Positions 24,380 to 33,721 of a stretch of 64,000 nt of DNA are shown here, in pieces. The notes under the pieces are model-generated. The model was not told the DNA's origin. It searched no databases and saw only the letters and a list, made by a program, of their open reading frames with translations. The position numbers and the translations under genes were made by a program. Within the stretch, counting starts at the first letter, position 1. The number at the start of each line of letters is the position of its first letter. Source of the stretch: Rhodococcus sp. CH91. Lineage in GTDB: Bacteria; Actinomycetota; Actinomycetes; Mycobacteriales; Mycobacteriaceae. The stretch covers positions 186,001 to 250,000 of the forward strand of contig NZ_JAKFYR010000004.1 of NCBI RefSeq assembly GCF_022554085.1, read 5' to 3'.

Positions 24380-26269
24380 TCAGGACCGGATGTTCCGCCG
24401 CAACCCGCTCGCCCGGAGCACCTGGCGGGCTACGCCGGAGCGCACCGCGTCCTCGGTACCGATGATGCGCACGTGCGACCGTGCCCGGGTGATCGCCGTG
24501 TACAGCAGTTCCCGGGTGAGCAACGCAGACCCTGCGTCGGGAAGCACCACTGAGACGGTGCCGTACTGACTGCCCTGACTGCGGTGGATCGTCATCGCGT
24601 AGACCGTGCTCACCGCAGGCAACTGACTCGGCCGCAGCTCGAAGGGCGTCTCGCCCCGGGCGAAGGCCGCGACGAGTTCGTCGCCGCGCCGTACCACCAC
24701 ACCGGTGTCACCGTTGTAGATCTGCATGTCGTGATCGTTCGCGGTGACCAGCAGGGGCTGACCGGGATACCACCCCTCGGGGTCGAGTCGCCGGCCCGCC
24801 GTCTCCCCGATCCACTCGGCGGCCTGCCGCGCCCACCACTGCACACCGGCCGGACCGTCGCGGTGCGCACACAGCAAGCGGTGGGCTTCGAACCGCTCGA
24901 GAGCCGTCTCGACGTCGCCCGCCTCGGCGGCCTTGGTCACCTCTTCGGCGGATCGGACGACGTCCTCGCGCAGCGCCCCGAGGTCGTGCGGTCCCACGAA
25001 CGAGACCTGCGGATCACCACTGCGCAGGATCTCGAGCACGTCGTCGCCGTCGCCCTTCCTGACGGCCACTGCCAGATTCGCGATGGCACCGCCGAAGCGC
25101 CGGCCCCGGCTGAGGCGGACGACGCCACCACCGAGCCGGGCACGTTCGCCCTCGCTGAAGGCGGCCTCCGCGGGATCGCCGGCGGCTGCGAGATCGCGCG
25201 CGACCACCCTCTCGAGGAGCGGATCGACCGTGCCACTCACGGGACGTCCCACCAGATCCGCCAGCACCGCGCCCGCGTCGACCGAGGCGAGCTGATCGGG
25301 ATCGCCCACGAGCACCAGTCGCGTGTCGGGCCGAAGTGCCTCGAGCAGCCGGCACATCATGGTCAGCGACACCATCGACGTCTCGTCGACCACGATCACG
25401 TCGTACGGCAGGTGATTGCCCGAGTGGTAGCGGAAGCGCGTGCGGCCGCGCTGCCAGCCGAGCATCCGGTGCAAGGTCATGGCGACGAGGTTCGCCGGCA
25501 GCCCCAGGGTGGTCTCCTGTTCGCGCACCGACTCCTGCAGACGCGCGGCGGCCTTCCCGGTGGGAGCGGCGAGCCCGATGCGCAGGTCGTGTCCGTACAG
25601 GCTCGTCAGCAACGCCAGAATCCGCGCGACCGTGTGCGTCTTGCCCGTGCCCGGCCCGCCCGCGATCACCGTCGTCGGGCGTGTGGCGGCGAGCGCCGCC
25701 GCGACACGCTGGCGGTCGGGCGCCGACGAGGGGCGGCCGGGGTCGTCCGGATCCCGGAACAGCCGGTCGAGAGCGGCGACGAGTTGCTGCTCGTCGAGTT
25801 CGGGGAAGCCACCCGTTCGCTCGGCGAGCACCCTGCGGATCGTCTGTTCCTGCCGGAAGTAGCGGTCGAGATACAGCAGCGGGCCTTCGTCGGTGTCGAC
25901 GAGACGCAGGGGACGCAGCGGACCGCGGTCGCCACCGACCACGAGCGGGCTGCGCCGCAAGGCGGCGAGCACGTCCTCGTCGCGGGGCCACGGCAGTTCC
26001 GCCGGGTCGACGACGGGATGCCCGTCCTCGTCCTCCTCTACGGTGACCTCGCGAATCCGCGTGAGATCGAGACACACCGATCCCGACCGCACCGCACGGA
26101 CGGCGAGCGCGGTCGCCAGATGCACGTCGGGGTCGTCCTCTCCGCCGAGCGTCGCGAGTCGCAACGCCACATGCACGTCGGCGGCACTCAGGGCGCCCAC
26201 CTCGTTGAATTCGCGGAGAGCACCCTTGCCGCGCTGGGCGATCCGGACGTCCGTCGTCGAATCGATCAC
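24380..26269 (-). CDS. recD: Exodeoxyribonuclease V alpha subunit RecD
   Basis: A 629-residue SF1 helicase, the fast 5'-3' motor of RecBCD. Motif I GGPGTGKTHT is near residue 170, motif II VVDETSMVSL near 270, motif III GDPDQLASVDAG near 300, and the late motif TIHRSQGSQYGTVSVVLP near 580. The GTG at 26269 overlaps the recB stop by 4 bases (GTGA). It is the last rec gene in recC-recB-recD, whose product repairs double-strand breaks and degrades linear DNA. Length is normal. In mycobacteria RecBCD acts in single-strand annealing, with AdnAB handling homologous recombination; that may hold here. Confidence 0.95.
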   Translation of the reverse strand: MIDSTTDVRIAQRGKGALREFNEVGALSAADVHVALRLATLGGEDDPDVHLATALAVRAVRSGSVCLDLTRIREVTVEEDEDGHPVVDPAELPWPRDEDVLAALRRSPLVVGGDRGPLRPLRLVDTDEGPLLYLDRYFRQEQTIRRVLAERTGGFPELDEQQLVAALDRLFRDPDDPGRPSSAPDRQRVAAALAATRPTTVIAGGPGTGKTHTVARILALLTSLYGHDLRIGLAAPTGKAAARLQESVREQETTLGLPANLVAMTLHRMLGWQRGRTRFRYHSGNHLPYDVIVVDETSMVSLTMMCRLLEALRPDTRLVLVGDPDQLASVDAGAVLADLVGRPVSGTVDPLLERVVARDLAAAGDPAEAAFSEGERARLGGGVVRLSRGRRFGGAIANLAVAVRKGDGDDVLEILRSGDPQVSFVGPHDLGALREDVVRSAEEVTKAAEAGDVETALERFEAHRLLCAHRDGPAGVQWWARQAAEWIGETAGRRLDPEGWYPGQPLLVTANDHDMQIYNGDTGVVVRRGDELVAAFARGETPFELRPSQLPAVSTVYAMTIHRSQGSQYGTVSVVLPDAGSALLTRELLYTAITRARSHVRIIGTEDAVRSGVARQVLRASGLRRNIRS

Positions 26270-29200
26270 GAGATCACGGCCTTTCCGGCGAGAAGATCGG
26301 ACAGGTCCGTCACGAGATCGGCCGGAGGGTTCCAATCGAACACTCCGCTACCGGGCGGGCTGTCCGGACCGGCCATACCGCGCACGAACAGGTACTGCAC
26401 ACCGCCGAGATGACGGTGCGGATCGTATCCGGGCATCCGCCAGCGCAGGTAGCGGTGCAGCGCAACCGAATACAACAGCGCCTGCATCGGATAGTGGGCC
26501 CGGAGCATCTCCGCCGCCATCGCCTCACGGGTGTAGTGGGCCGTGGTCAGCTCGTCGACGGGTGCGAGCCTGTTGGTCTTGTAGTCGACGACGACGAATG
26601 CCGGTCCCTCCGTGCGCAGTACCGCGTCGATACTGCCGGTGAGATAGCCGCGCAAGGGGACGGGTTCGAGGATGCGGACGAGATCGGCGTAAGGCAGCAT
26701 CGGATCGTCCGGCGGCAGGTGCCGGCGCAGCAGCGCGCCGACCGCGTCGAGAGTGACGGTCACGGGCACCGGCGTGTCGCCTCCGGTCAGCGGCAATTCG
26801 AAGTCGAGTTCGGACAGGCGGTCGGCCGGTGCGAAGTCGGCGAGCGTCCGGCCGAGAGGCCCGAGCGGGGTGCGCAGCACCGGGAGCAGGGCCGCTGCGA
26901 GTTGTTCCGGGTCGATGGGAGACAGCTGCCGGGCCACCACGTCGCGGCAGCACTCGAGCAACTCGGCACCGAGATCGGCGGCGGAGGTGTCGACGACTTC
27001 GAGCACGGCGTGCACGAGGGTCCCGAACACCGTGCCGCCGGGGAGCCCGTTCATCGGTGACGGTATGCCCTCGCGCACCGGCTCCACGCTGCTCATCGGC
27101 GGTTCGTCCGGTTCGTCGTCCGTCGTGGTGTCCTCCACCTCGCTGCCCACTCCGGGGCTGTCGTGCACCGAGGCGGTGAGGGCCGAATACGACGTCCGGC
27201 GCCAGTTCTCGTCGACGACCCGGTCGAATCGGGCGGCGGCGAGCGGTCCGTTCTCCCCGCGGGGGCGGGTCCACCGCACTACCGGGATCCGGTGGGCTCC
27301 CACGGCTTCGGCGGCGATGACCCCGCCCGCTCGCGCGGCCCACCTGGCGAACTCCTCGGCCATCGCCTCGTCGTGGGAGATCCGTCCTTCCGGCGCGACC
27401 TCCGCCGAACCGGGTTCCCGGGCGAACAGCAACCGGTGCAGTGGCGAGCGGGAGGTGGGTGTGGACGGCGCCCACCACAGGGTGAGTGCGCACTGCGCAC
27501 GGGTCACCGCCACGTACAGCAGCCGCAGTTCCTCCCCCGCCTCCTCGAGTTCGTGCTGCCGCCGGCGCGCCACGTAACCCGGACCGTTCTTGCCACCGAC
27601 GTCGAGGATGCGCCGCCCGTCCTCGTGCAGCAGCAGTTTGTCCGGCTCCGGATTCTTCGCGGCATCCCATCCGTACGGAACGTGGACGACGGGGAATTCG
27701 AGCCCTTTGCTGCCGTGGACGGTGAGGATCTGCACTGCCGCAGCATCACTGTCGAGACGGCGGATCCGTTCGGCCCCACCGCGATCGGGGTCGGCGATAC
27801 GGTCCTCGAGCCAGCGGGTGAGGGCCGCCGGGCCCAGCGACTGCGCCGACGAGACGTCCTCGAGCAGCTGCGCGACGTGCCGGAGATCGGTGAGCGTGCG
27901 CTCCCCCGACGGCTCGTCGAGGAGCCGGGCCTCGAGCGAACCGTAGGAGGCGAGACGTTCGAAGACCGCGGCGAAACCGGTGCGCGCGTACACGGAGGTC
28001 AGGTCGCGCAGCAGCCCACCGATCTCCACGACGAGTGCTTCACCGTCCGTATCGATGTCGGTGATCGTGCGACCGAGCAGAGGCGTCAGTGCCGCGAGCC
28101 GAACCCGATCGGCCCGATGGGGTTGTTCCAGCGCGTGGAGCACCCGGAGCCAGTCCTGCGCGGACGGAGTGGCGAACACGCTCGTGCCGCCCGCGACGAC
28201 AGAGGGCACGTTCGCCTTCGTCAATGCGTCGTGGACGAGGGCCACCTGCTTGTGCTTGCGGACGAGGACGGCGATGTGCCCCGGCTGCACGCGTTCGGGA
28301 CCGTCGCCGAGATCGACGGTGACGTTCTCGTCGTCGAGCAAGCGCACGATGTCCGCCGCGACATCCCGGGCGACGCGGGCACGCAGACCGTCGAGATTCT
28401 GCGGGAAACCCCAGTCGTTGAGCGGCCCCGCGCCGGCGCGGGGCAGGTGACGCAGGCGCAACGGCGCGACACCCGTCAGCCGGGACTCCGCCGCGGCGGG
28501 GTTCACCGGGTTCACCACGATCCGCGGATCGCCGAGTGCGGCACCGAGATGGACATGTTCGAGGGCCCGGACCAGATTCCCGTCGCTGCGCCAGTTCGTG
28601 GTCAGTTCGCAGTAGGTGTCGGATTCGGAGACCGCGTCGAGGTAACTGAGCACCTCTGCGCCGCGGAACGCGTAGATGGCCTGCTTCGGGTCGCCGACGA
28701 GCACGAGTGTGGTGTGCCCGTGGAACGCCCGGCGCAGAATCTCCCACTGCTTCGGATCGGTGTCCTGGAACTCGTCGACCAGTACGACGGAGAAACGAGC
28801 GCGCACCCGGCGGCATGCGTCGTCGCCGTGCTCGGGATCGCCGAGCACGGCGTGCAGCAGGGAGAGCTGGTCGTCGAAGTCGCGCAGGCCCAGTCGCCGC
28901 TTGCGTCGTTCGACCTCCTCGCGGACCGCGCGCGCGAACTCCACCCGTTCGCCGGCCGCGGTGCCGGCTGCATCGTTCGGAGCGAGGTCGGCCTGCGGAT
29001 CGAAGACGGCTTCCTTGGCGGCCACGGCCGCTTCGGCGTACGTGATGGGCGCGTCTCCCCTCCCGTACCGGCGCAAGTAGAGATCGTCGACGACTTCCGC
29101 CCGCAGATCGTCGACATTCTCCACGACGGTCACGTCCGGTTCACGCTCCCCGGCGATGCCGAGTTCGTCGAGCATGCGACGACAGAAGCCGTGGGTGGTG

Positions 29201-29598
29201 GAGATGGTGCCGGAATCGAAGTCCGACAAGGCCTGCCGCAACCGGGTCCGGCGCGCTTCGACGTCGTCGCTTGCGAGGTGACGGATCAGATCGTCGCTGC
29301 TGCTGCGTGCGCTGCCGGGATCGGCGAGGGCCGTGGCGACCTGGGCGAACCGGTTGCGGGTACGTTCGCGTAGTTCCTGCGTCGCAGCGCGGCTGAAGGT
29401 GACGAGCAGCAGATCCGACAGGCGGGCATGCCCTTCGGCGACGAATCGGGTGGCGAGCCCGACGATCGCGTACGTCTTCCCCGTCCCGGCGCTCGCCTCG
29501 AGCACTGTCGTGCCGGTCGGGAGCGGTGCGAGCAGATCGAATCCTGCCGGAGGCGAACCGGTGACGGCCCGCGGATCGGTGGTGGCGGTGTCGGGCAC
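26266..29598 (-). CDS. recB: Exodeoxyribonuclease V beta subunit RecB
   Basis: An 1110-residue helicase-nuclease. Helicase motifs are EASAGTGKTYAI near residue 38, VLVDEFQDTDPKQW near 315, VGDPKQAIYAFRGAE, LTVHGSKGLEFPVV near 700 and LLYVAVTRAQCALTLWW. The C-terminal nuclease motif VVDYKTNRLAP is intact, so the nuclease should be active. The start is a GTG at 29598, chosen because GAAGGA lies 6 bases upstream; an earlier GTG at 29616 overlapping the recC stop is also possible. It sits between recC and recD in one operon. The protein makes the 3'-5' motor and the DNA-cutting centre. Confidence 0.95.
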   Translation of the reverse strand: MPDTATTDPRAVTGSPPAGFDLLAPLPTGTTVLEASAGTGKTYAIVGLATRFVAEGHARLSDLLLVTFSRAATQELRERTRNRFAQVATALADPGSARSSSDDLIRHLASDDVEARRTRLRQALSDFDSGTISTTHGFCRRMLDELGIAGEREPDVTVVENVDDLRAEVVDDLYLRRYGRGDAPITYAEAAVAAKEAVFDPQADLAPNDAAGTAAGERVEFARAVREEVERRKRRLGLRDFDDQLSLLHAVLGDPEHGDDACRRVRARFSVVLVDEFQDTDPKQWEILRRAFHGHTTLVLVGDPKQAIYAFRGAEVLSYLDAVSESDTYCELTTNWRSDGNLVRALEHVHLGAALGDPRIVVNPVNPAAAESRLTGVAPLRLRHLPRAGAGPLNDWGFPQNLDGLRARVARDVAADIVRLLDDENVTVDLGDGPERVQPGHIAVLVRKHKQVALVHDALTKANVPSVVAGGTSVFATPSAQDWLRVLHALEQPHRADRVRLAALTPLLGRTITDIDTDGEALVVEIGGLLRDLTSVYARTGFAAVFERLASYGSLEARLLDEPSGERTLTDLRHVAQLLEDVSSAQSLGPAALTRWLEDRIADPDRGGAERIRRLDSDAAAVQILTVHGSKGLEFPVVHVPYGWDAAKNPEPDKLLLHEDGRRILDVGGKNGPGYVARRRQHELEEAGEELRLLYVAVTRAQCALTLWWAPSTPTSRSPLHRLLFAREPGSAEVAPEGRISHDEAMAEEFARWAARAGGVIAAEAVGAHRIPVVRWTRPRGENGPLAAARFDRVVDENWRRTSYSALTASVHDSPGVGSEVEDTTTDDEPDEPPMSSVEPVREGIPSPMNGLPGGTVFGTLVHAVLEVVDTSAADLGAELLECCRDVVARQLSPIDPEQLAAALLPVLRTPLGPLGRTLADFAPADRLSELDFELPLTGGDTPVPVTVTLDAVGALLRRHLPPDDPMLPYADLVRILEPVPLRGYLTGSIDAVLRTEGPAFVVVDYKTNRLAPVDELTTAHYTREAMAAEMLRAHYPMQALLYSVALHRYLRWRMPGYDPHRHLGGVQYLFVRGMAGPDSPPGSGVFDWNPPADLVTDLSDLLAGKAVIS

Positions 29599-29612
29599 GC
29601 TGTGTCCTTCTC

Positions 29613-32600
29613 TCACGGGCGGCCCTGACTCTCGGCGGCGAGCAGGGGTTCCCACAACCGGCGCGCGAGCACACCGAACCGACTCGGGTCGTCGAACCAG
29701 GAGGCCTCGGCACTCTGCGGGGTGTCGGCGGTGAGCCACCCGAACGTGACGCCCTGCCCGTACAGGTACGTCACGTGCCGGTCCTTCCCGTCGCCGAACG
29801 AGCCCCCGAACGCTTTCGCGGCGGCAGACAGCGCCATCTCCACCGAATCTCCGCGGTAGCGCCGGTCTGCGTACTCGGCCGATGCTCCCGTGACCAGCGG
29901 CAACGGGCGGCACAACCCTCGGTCGCGCAGATCGACGAGTGCGGCGAGCACACCGGCGGCGTCGGCCGGGGGTTTCAGGGTCGAGCGCCAGGCCGGCAAG
30001 GACCGCGAGCGGCTGCGCCCCGTGGTCACCGCACGCCATTCACCCGGATGGCCCGAGGCAGCAACGGCGAGCAATCGCACCCACGCCTCGAGGCGATGTT
30101 TCGGTGACAACCGGGAGTAGGTGCTCCGGGCCAGTACCTCCCCGTACACGCCTCCCACGGTGCCGGTGAGCCGGCGTCCGCCTCCGAGATCCACCCGGAT
30201 GTCGACGGTGCGGGCCCGGCCCACATGAACCCCGGCGCAGGCGTGCACCAGACGTTCGACGTTGTCGCTCACGGCGTCGAGCGCCTTCCTGCCGAGCGCG
30301 AACGGCGGAAGCGTGCCGCGACGCCATTCCGCGTCCTGGAAGGCGCCCGCGGACATTCCCGCCAGGCGTGCTTCGAGCATGCGGTCGCCGAGCTGCCACT
30401 GGGCGAGACCGTCGAGTTCGATGTCGAGCGCGTCGGAGATGCCTTCATCGGTGTCGGGGATACGCAATCCGAGACGCTGCCGGAGGAATCCCTGGGTCGG
30501 ATGCGTCAGGAAGGCGACGAGTTCGTCGAGATCGACATCCTTGCGCTCCGGATCCGGAAGATCCTCCGTGACGAGCAGGCGCGATCGTTCACTTTTCGCC
30601 GAGCCCGCCTGCCCCGCACGGGCTCCCGCGAGCGCGGCGGTATCGAAGCCGAACGGAGCGTCGGCACGGAAGTTGCGAGGGTCGAACGGCTGTAACGGAT
30701 GTCGCCGTACGATCCGGTCGTCGGCGACGTCGGCGCCGGTCATCGTCGCCACCACGTCGCGCACCTCGGTGAGCGGGATCGCAGGGGGGCGCGCCGCGCC
30801 GGTGACGGTATCGGCGCCGGTGTAGAACAACAGCACCCGCTCCTCCGCCGCCATCAGGGCATCGAGAAGTAGCTGTCGGTCCTCGCTGCGCGGATCCCTC
30901 TCGCCCACACAGGGATTCTGCGTCAGGACGTCGTCGCCGTCGACGTGCGCGGTACGCGGGAAGACATCGTCGTCCAGCCCGAGGAGCACCACCACACGGT
31001 GCGGCACCGACCGCATCGGCACCATGGTGGACACCGTGAGTTCTCCGGTCCGGAAGTTCGATCGCGTGGGGCGCCCGGCGAGCCTCGAGGCGAGCATGGA
31101 ACGGACATCGCTCAGGGACAACCGGGTGTCGCCACCGTGCTCCACCGCCTCTCCGATCTCCCGGCGTGCACGGGTGAGCTGCCAGGCGTCCGCCGGGGCG
31201 ACATCGGTGAGCAGGTCGATTCCGTAGGCGAGTTCGTCCGACCACCGCGCGGCGGGGAGCGGTCCGCGCAGTCTGAGCAGAACGACCGTCAGGCGGTCGA
31301 TGTACTCGGCGAATCGGCCGGCGAGGTCGATGTCGTTGCTGTCGACGTCGTCGAGCGGCAGCGACAAGGACAGCCATTCACCGTCCGTTCCGTCGGCGGC
31401 CACGCCGAGCAGGATGCGGTCGAGCGCCGCACCGAAGGTGTTCTGCATGAAGTCGCCGAGGCCGAAGTTCTTCCGCTGCCACGAACCGAGTCCCCAGCGC
31501 GCACCCGTCTCCGCCGTCCACTCCTGCAGGCGTTCGAGGGCGTCGTCGTCGAATCCGAACTTCCGGCGCACCGGTGCGGAGGCGGCAAGATCGAGTACCT
31601 CGCTGGCAGTGACCCGCCCGTCGGCGAGAGCGAGCAACTCGGCGACCACCGCGAGCACCGGGTCGGTGCGACGCAGGCCGCGATCGGCGAGGCGGACGCG
31701 GAGAGTGTGCCCCGGGTGCGTGCCTACCTCGGCTCCGAAGGCTGCATGCACGAGCGGGGCGTAGGCCTCGATGTCCGGGCACATGACGATGACATCGCGG
31801 GGCTCGAGGGTCGGATCGTCGCGGAACAGGTGCAGCAGGCATTCGCGGAGGACCTCGACCTGCCGGGTGGGGCCGTGGCACGCGTGGATCTCGACGGTCC
31901 CGTCCGGTTCGGCCGATGCCGGCTCCGGTGCCCGGTCGTCGCGCAGATCCGCCTGCAACCGGCCGAGGAGGGTCTCCGGTGTCTGCGGCGACGAGTGGAC
32001 GACGTCCGTGTACTCGAGCCCGGAGAGCCGGATCTGGAGTTCGCGTACGTCGCGGCCGAGCGCGGCGAGCAGCGGATGCCGCACGGCGAGTGCGCTGTGA
32101 TCGTCGGCGCGTCGCGGCGACGCGGGGGGTTCGGCCAGGTCGCGCCACATCGCCGGACTCGGATGCGGAAGCCAGATGTGCACGTCGCGGTGGTGCGCGA
32201 GCGCGGAGAGCACCTCGAGGCGGACGGTGGCGAGGCGGGTGGGGCCGAAGACCGAAAACCGCTCGGGCAGGTCGACGACGTCCGGATCACTCCGCAGGCG
32301 GGCGCACAACTCCCCGAGTCGCTGGGAGGGGCCGTCGACGCCGATACGTGCCCGCAGGCGCCGCCACAATTCCGCCTGCCAGCGCAGATGACCGGCGAGT
32401 GGCGCCCCGGTACCGTCTGCGTCGTCGCCCGCAGCCCAGCGAGCGATCATCCCGGGACGTTCGAGTCCGTAACGACGCAGCAGTTCGGTGAGATGCGCCG
32501 CCGTGGCGTATCGGCGACCCACCCGGTGATCATCGACTCCGTGCCCGAGATGCCGGGCCAGAGTCGCGCACCAGGGTTCGCCCACACTCTCGTCGATCAC

Positions 32601-32906
32601 CTCGAGCAGCGTCCACAGCATCCGGGAGGGATGCCAGGGGTCGTCTTCGGGGGTGATTCCCGAGGCAGCGGCGAGCGCCTCGTCGACGAGGCGGGAGGGA
32701 GACGGGAAATCGATGTTCGCTGCCACCCCGTCGCCCGCGGCGGAGCCGAGCATCCCCGACAACCGCTGGGTCAGCCATCGTTCGATGCCTCGTGCGGGCA
32801 CCGCGACGACCTCCCGCGCGAAGGGATCGTCGAGGGGTTTCGAGAGCACCTCGGCAAGCGCATCCGCCAGGATGCCGGTGCGCTCGGCACGGTGCAGTAT
32901 CAGCAC
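29613..32906 (-). CDS. recC: Exodeoxyribonuclease V gamma subunit RecC
   Basis: A 1097-residue protein beginning MLILHRAERTGILADALAEVLSKPLDDPFAREVVAVPARGIERWLTQRLS, the usual RecC start. It has the RecC-like inactive helicase regions (VHIWLPHPSPAMWRDLAEPP, DVIVMCPDIEAYAPLVHAAFG) and LFYTGADTVTGAARPPAIPLTEV in the later half. RecC scans DNA for Chi and holds the complex together. The start is GTG with GAGGGAG about 9 bases upstream. It is first in the operon. Confidence 0.94.
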   Translation of the reverse strand: MLILHRAERTGILADALAEVLSKPLDDPFAREVVAVPARGIERWLTQRLSGMLGSAAGDGVAANIDFPSPSRLVDEALAAASGITPEDDPWHPSRMLWTLLEVIDESVGEPWCATLARHLGHGVDDHRVGRRYATAAHLTELLRRYGLERPGMIARWAAGDDADGTGAPLAGHLRWQAELWRRLRARIGVDGPSQRLGELCARLRSDPDVVDLPERFSVFGPTRLATVRLEVLSALAHHRDVHIWLPHPSPAMWRDLAEPPASPRRADDHSALAVRHPLLAALGRDVRELQIRLSGLEYTDVVHSSPQTPETLLGRLQADLRDDRAPEPASAEPDGTVEIHACHGPTRQVEVLRECLLHLFRDDPTLEPRDVIVMCPDIEAYAPLVHAAFGAEVGTHPGHTLRVRLADRGLRRTDPVLAVVAELLALADGRVTASEVLDLAASAPVRRKFGFDDDALERLQEWTAETGARWGLGSWQRKNFGLGDFMQNTFGAALDRILLGVAADGTDGEWLSLSLPLDDVDSNDIDLAGRFAEYIDRLTVVLLRLRGPLPAARWSDELAYGIDLLTDVAPADAWQLTRARREIGEAVEHGGDTRLSLSDVRSMLASRLAGRPTRSNFRTGELTVSTMVPMRSVPHRVVVLLGLDDDVFPRTAHVDGDDVLTQNPCVGERDPRSEDRQLLLDALMAAEERVLLFYTGADTVTGAARPPAIPLTEVRDVVATMTGADVADDRIVRRHPLQPFDPRNFRADAPFGFDTAALAGARAGQAGSAKSERSRLLVTEDLPDPERKDVDLDELVAFLTHPTQGFLRQRLGLRIPDTDEGISDALDIELDGLAQWQLGDRMLEARLAGMSAGAFQDAEWRRGTLPPFALGRKALDAVSDNVERLVHACAGVHVGRARTVDIRVDLGGGRRLTGTVGGVYGEVLARSTYSRLSPKHRLEAWVRLLAVAASGHPGEWRAVTTGRSRSRSLPAWRSTLKPPADAAGVLAALVDLRDRGLCRPLPLVTGASAEYADRRYRGDSVEMALSAAAKAFGGSFGDGKDRHVTYLYGQGVTFGWLTADTPQSAEASWFDDPSRFGVLARRLWEPLLAAESQGRP

Positions 32907-33022
32907 GCGTCGATCTCCCTCGTCGTCGCTCGTTTCGTCCGGTACGGCTTATCACACCGTCCGGACAGGCGACTGCACCGCAGGTCGCGAGCGTTCCGGG
33001 AGCGTCCGCGTGAACAAGGGGG

Positions 33023-33382
33023 CTAGAGGGCAGCGACGAGAACGGCCGTCACTCCCCCGACCACCCCGGCAAGTGCGAGGCCTGCCACGAACGAGCCGGC
33101 GACCGCTCCCGCGACGACGCAACCGAGCAGGGCGAGGACGACGAACACCACCGTGCCCGCGACAGGATGCTCGAGCAGAGCAGGAATCTCCACATCGGCC
33201 GGGGCGGAACTCTCGTCCACCGCCGGGACGGCGGGCGCCCGAACGGTGGGGGCCGGGGCGGCGGTGGCCACTGCCGGGGGCGGAGTAGGTGCTGGGGTGG
33301 GAGTGGGTACGGATACCGGGGCCGGAGGCGCCACCGGTGCGGAAGTCACTGTCGGGGCCATGACGGGTGCTGCCGTGGTCAT
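33023..33382 (-). CDS. Small Pro/Ala-rich membrane protein
   Basis: A 119-residue protein with no family recognised. The first 55 residues are Ala/Pro/Val/Thr-rich repeats (APVSVPTPTPAPTPPP). A short acidic stretch (DESSAPADVEIP) follows, then a 45-residue Gly/Ala/Val-rich hydrophobic tail that could form two membrane helices (VAGTVVFVVLALLGCVVAGAVAGSFVAGLALAGVVGGVTAVLVAAL). The ATG at 33382 has GGGGACG nearby. It is upstream of recC on the same strand, with 116 bases between. It may be a small envelope protein; function unknown. Confidence 0.6.
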   Translation of the reverse strand: MTTAAPVMAPTVTSAPVAPPAPVSVPTPTPAPTPPPAVATAAPAPTVRAPAVPAVDESSAPADVEIPALLEHPVAGTVVFVVLALLGCVVAGAVAGSFVAGLALAGVVGGVTAVLVAAL

Positions 33383-33721
33383 CGTGTCGTCCCCGCTTTC
33401 GTCTTGCTGATGAACGGCCGTCTCCTGGTCGCGGATCCCGGGGAATACCCGCGGACCGCACGCCTCGGCCTCGATCTCTCACAGTCGATGTGTGCTCCGA
33501 ATGTTTCCCCGTGAGTAACCGGTCCAAACCGGTACCGAAGGGACTGGTGTGCGTCGGGTGATCACTACAGCATCGAACCCGACCGACTAGTGTGTTGTGA
33601 GTCACATCAACGTTAGCAGCTCCGGGGGCCGGGTAGCCGACAGTTGTCACGTCGTCTTCCGATCGATGTGCATTCGTCGGTAGATCACCGACTCTTCCAG
33701 TGCGAAGGAGGCGAACGCACG
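33383..33721. other. 339-base divergent intergenic region with promoter elements
   Basis: No gene is seen. Features: two ACCGGT hexamers 4 bases apart (about 33518-33533), a -10-like TAGTGT (33588-33593), and the perfect odd palindrome TGTGA-G-TCACA (33596-33606) just after it, where a repressor could sit at the transcription start. The plus-strand ferritin-like gene has AAGGAGG before its ATG at 33722, so its leader is about 120 bases. The minus-strand start at 33382 must also be served from here. Confidence 0.5.

Noticed and set aside
24584-26413. 609-codon plus-strand open frame across recD
   Set aside because: Antisense shadow of recD, rich in Arg, His and Gly, with no recognisable domain.
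30945-33026. 693-codon plus-strand open frame across recC
   Set aside because: Shadow of recC in a high-GC genome; composition is not protein-like.
33596-33606. CRP-type site TGTGA...TCACA
   Set aside because: The half sites are separated by 1 base instead of 6, so it does not match a CRP/Cmr operator; kept only as a generic palindrome.
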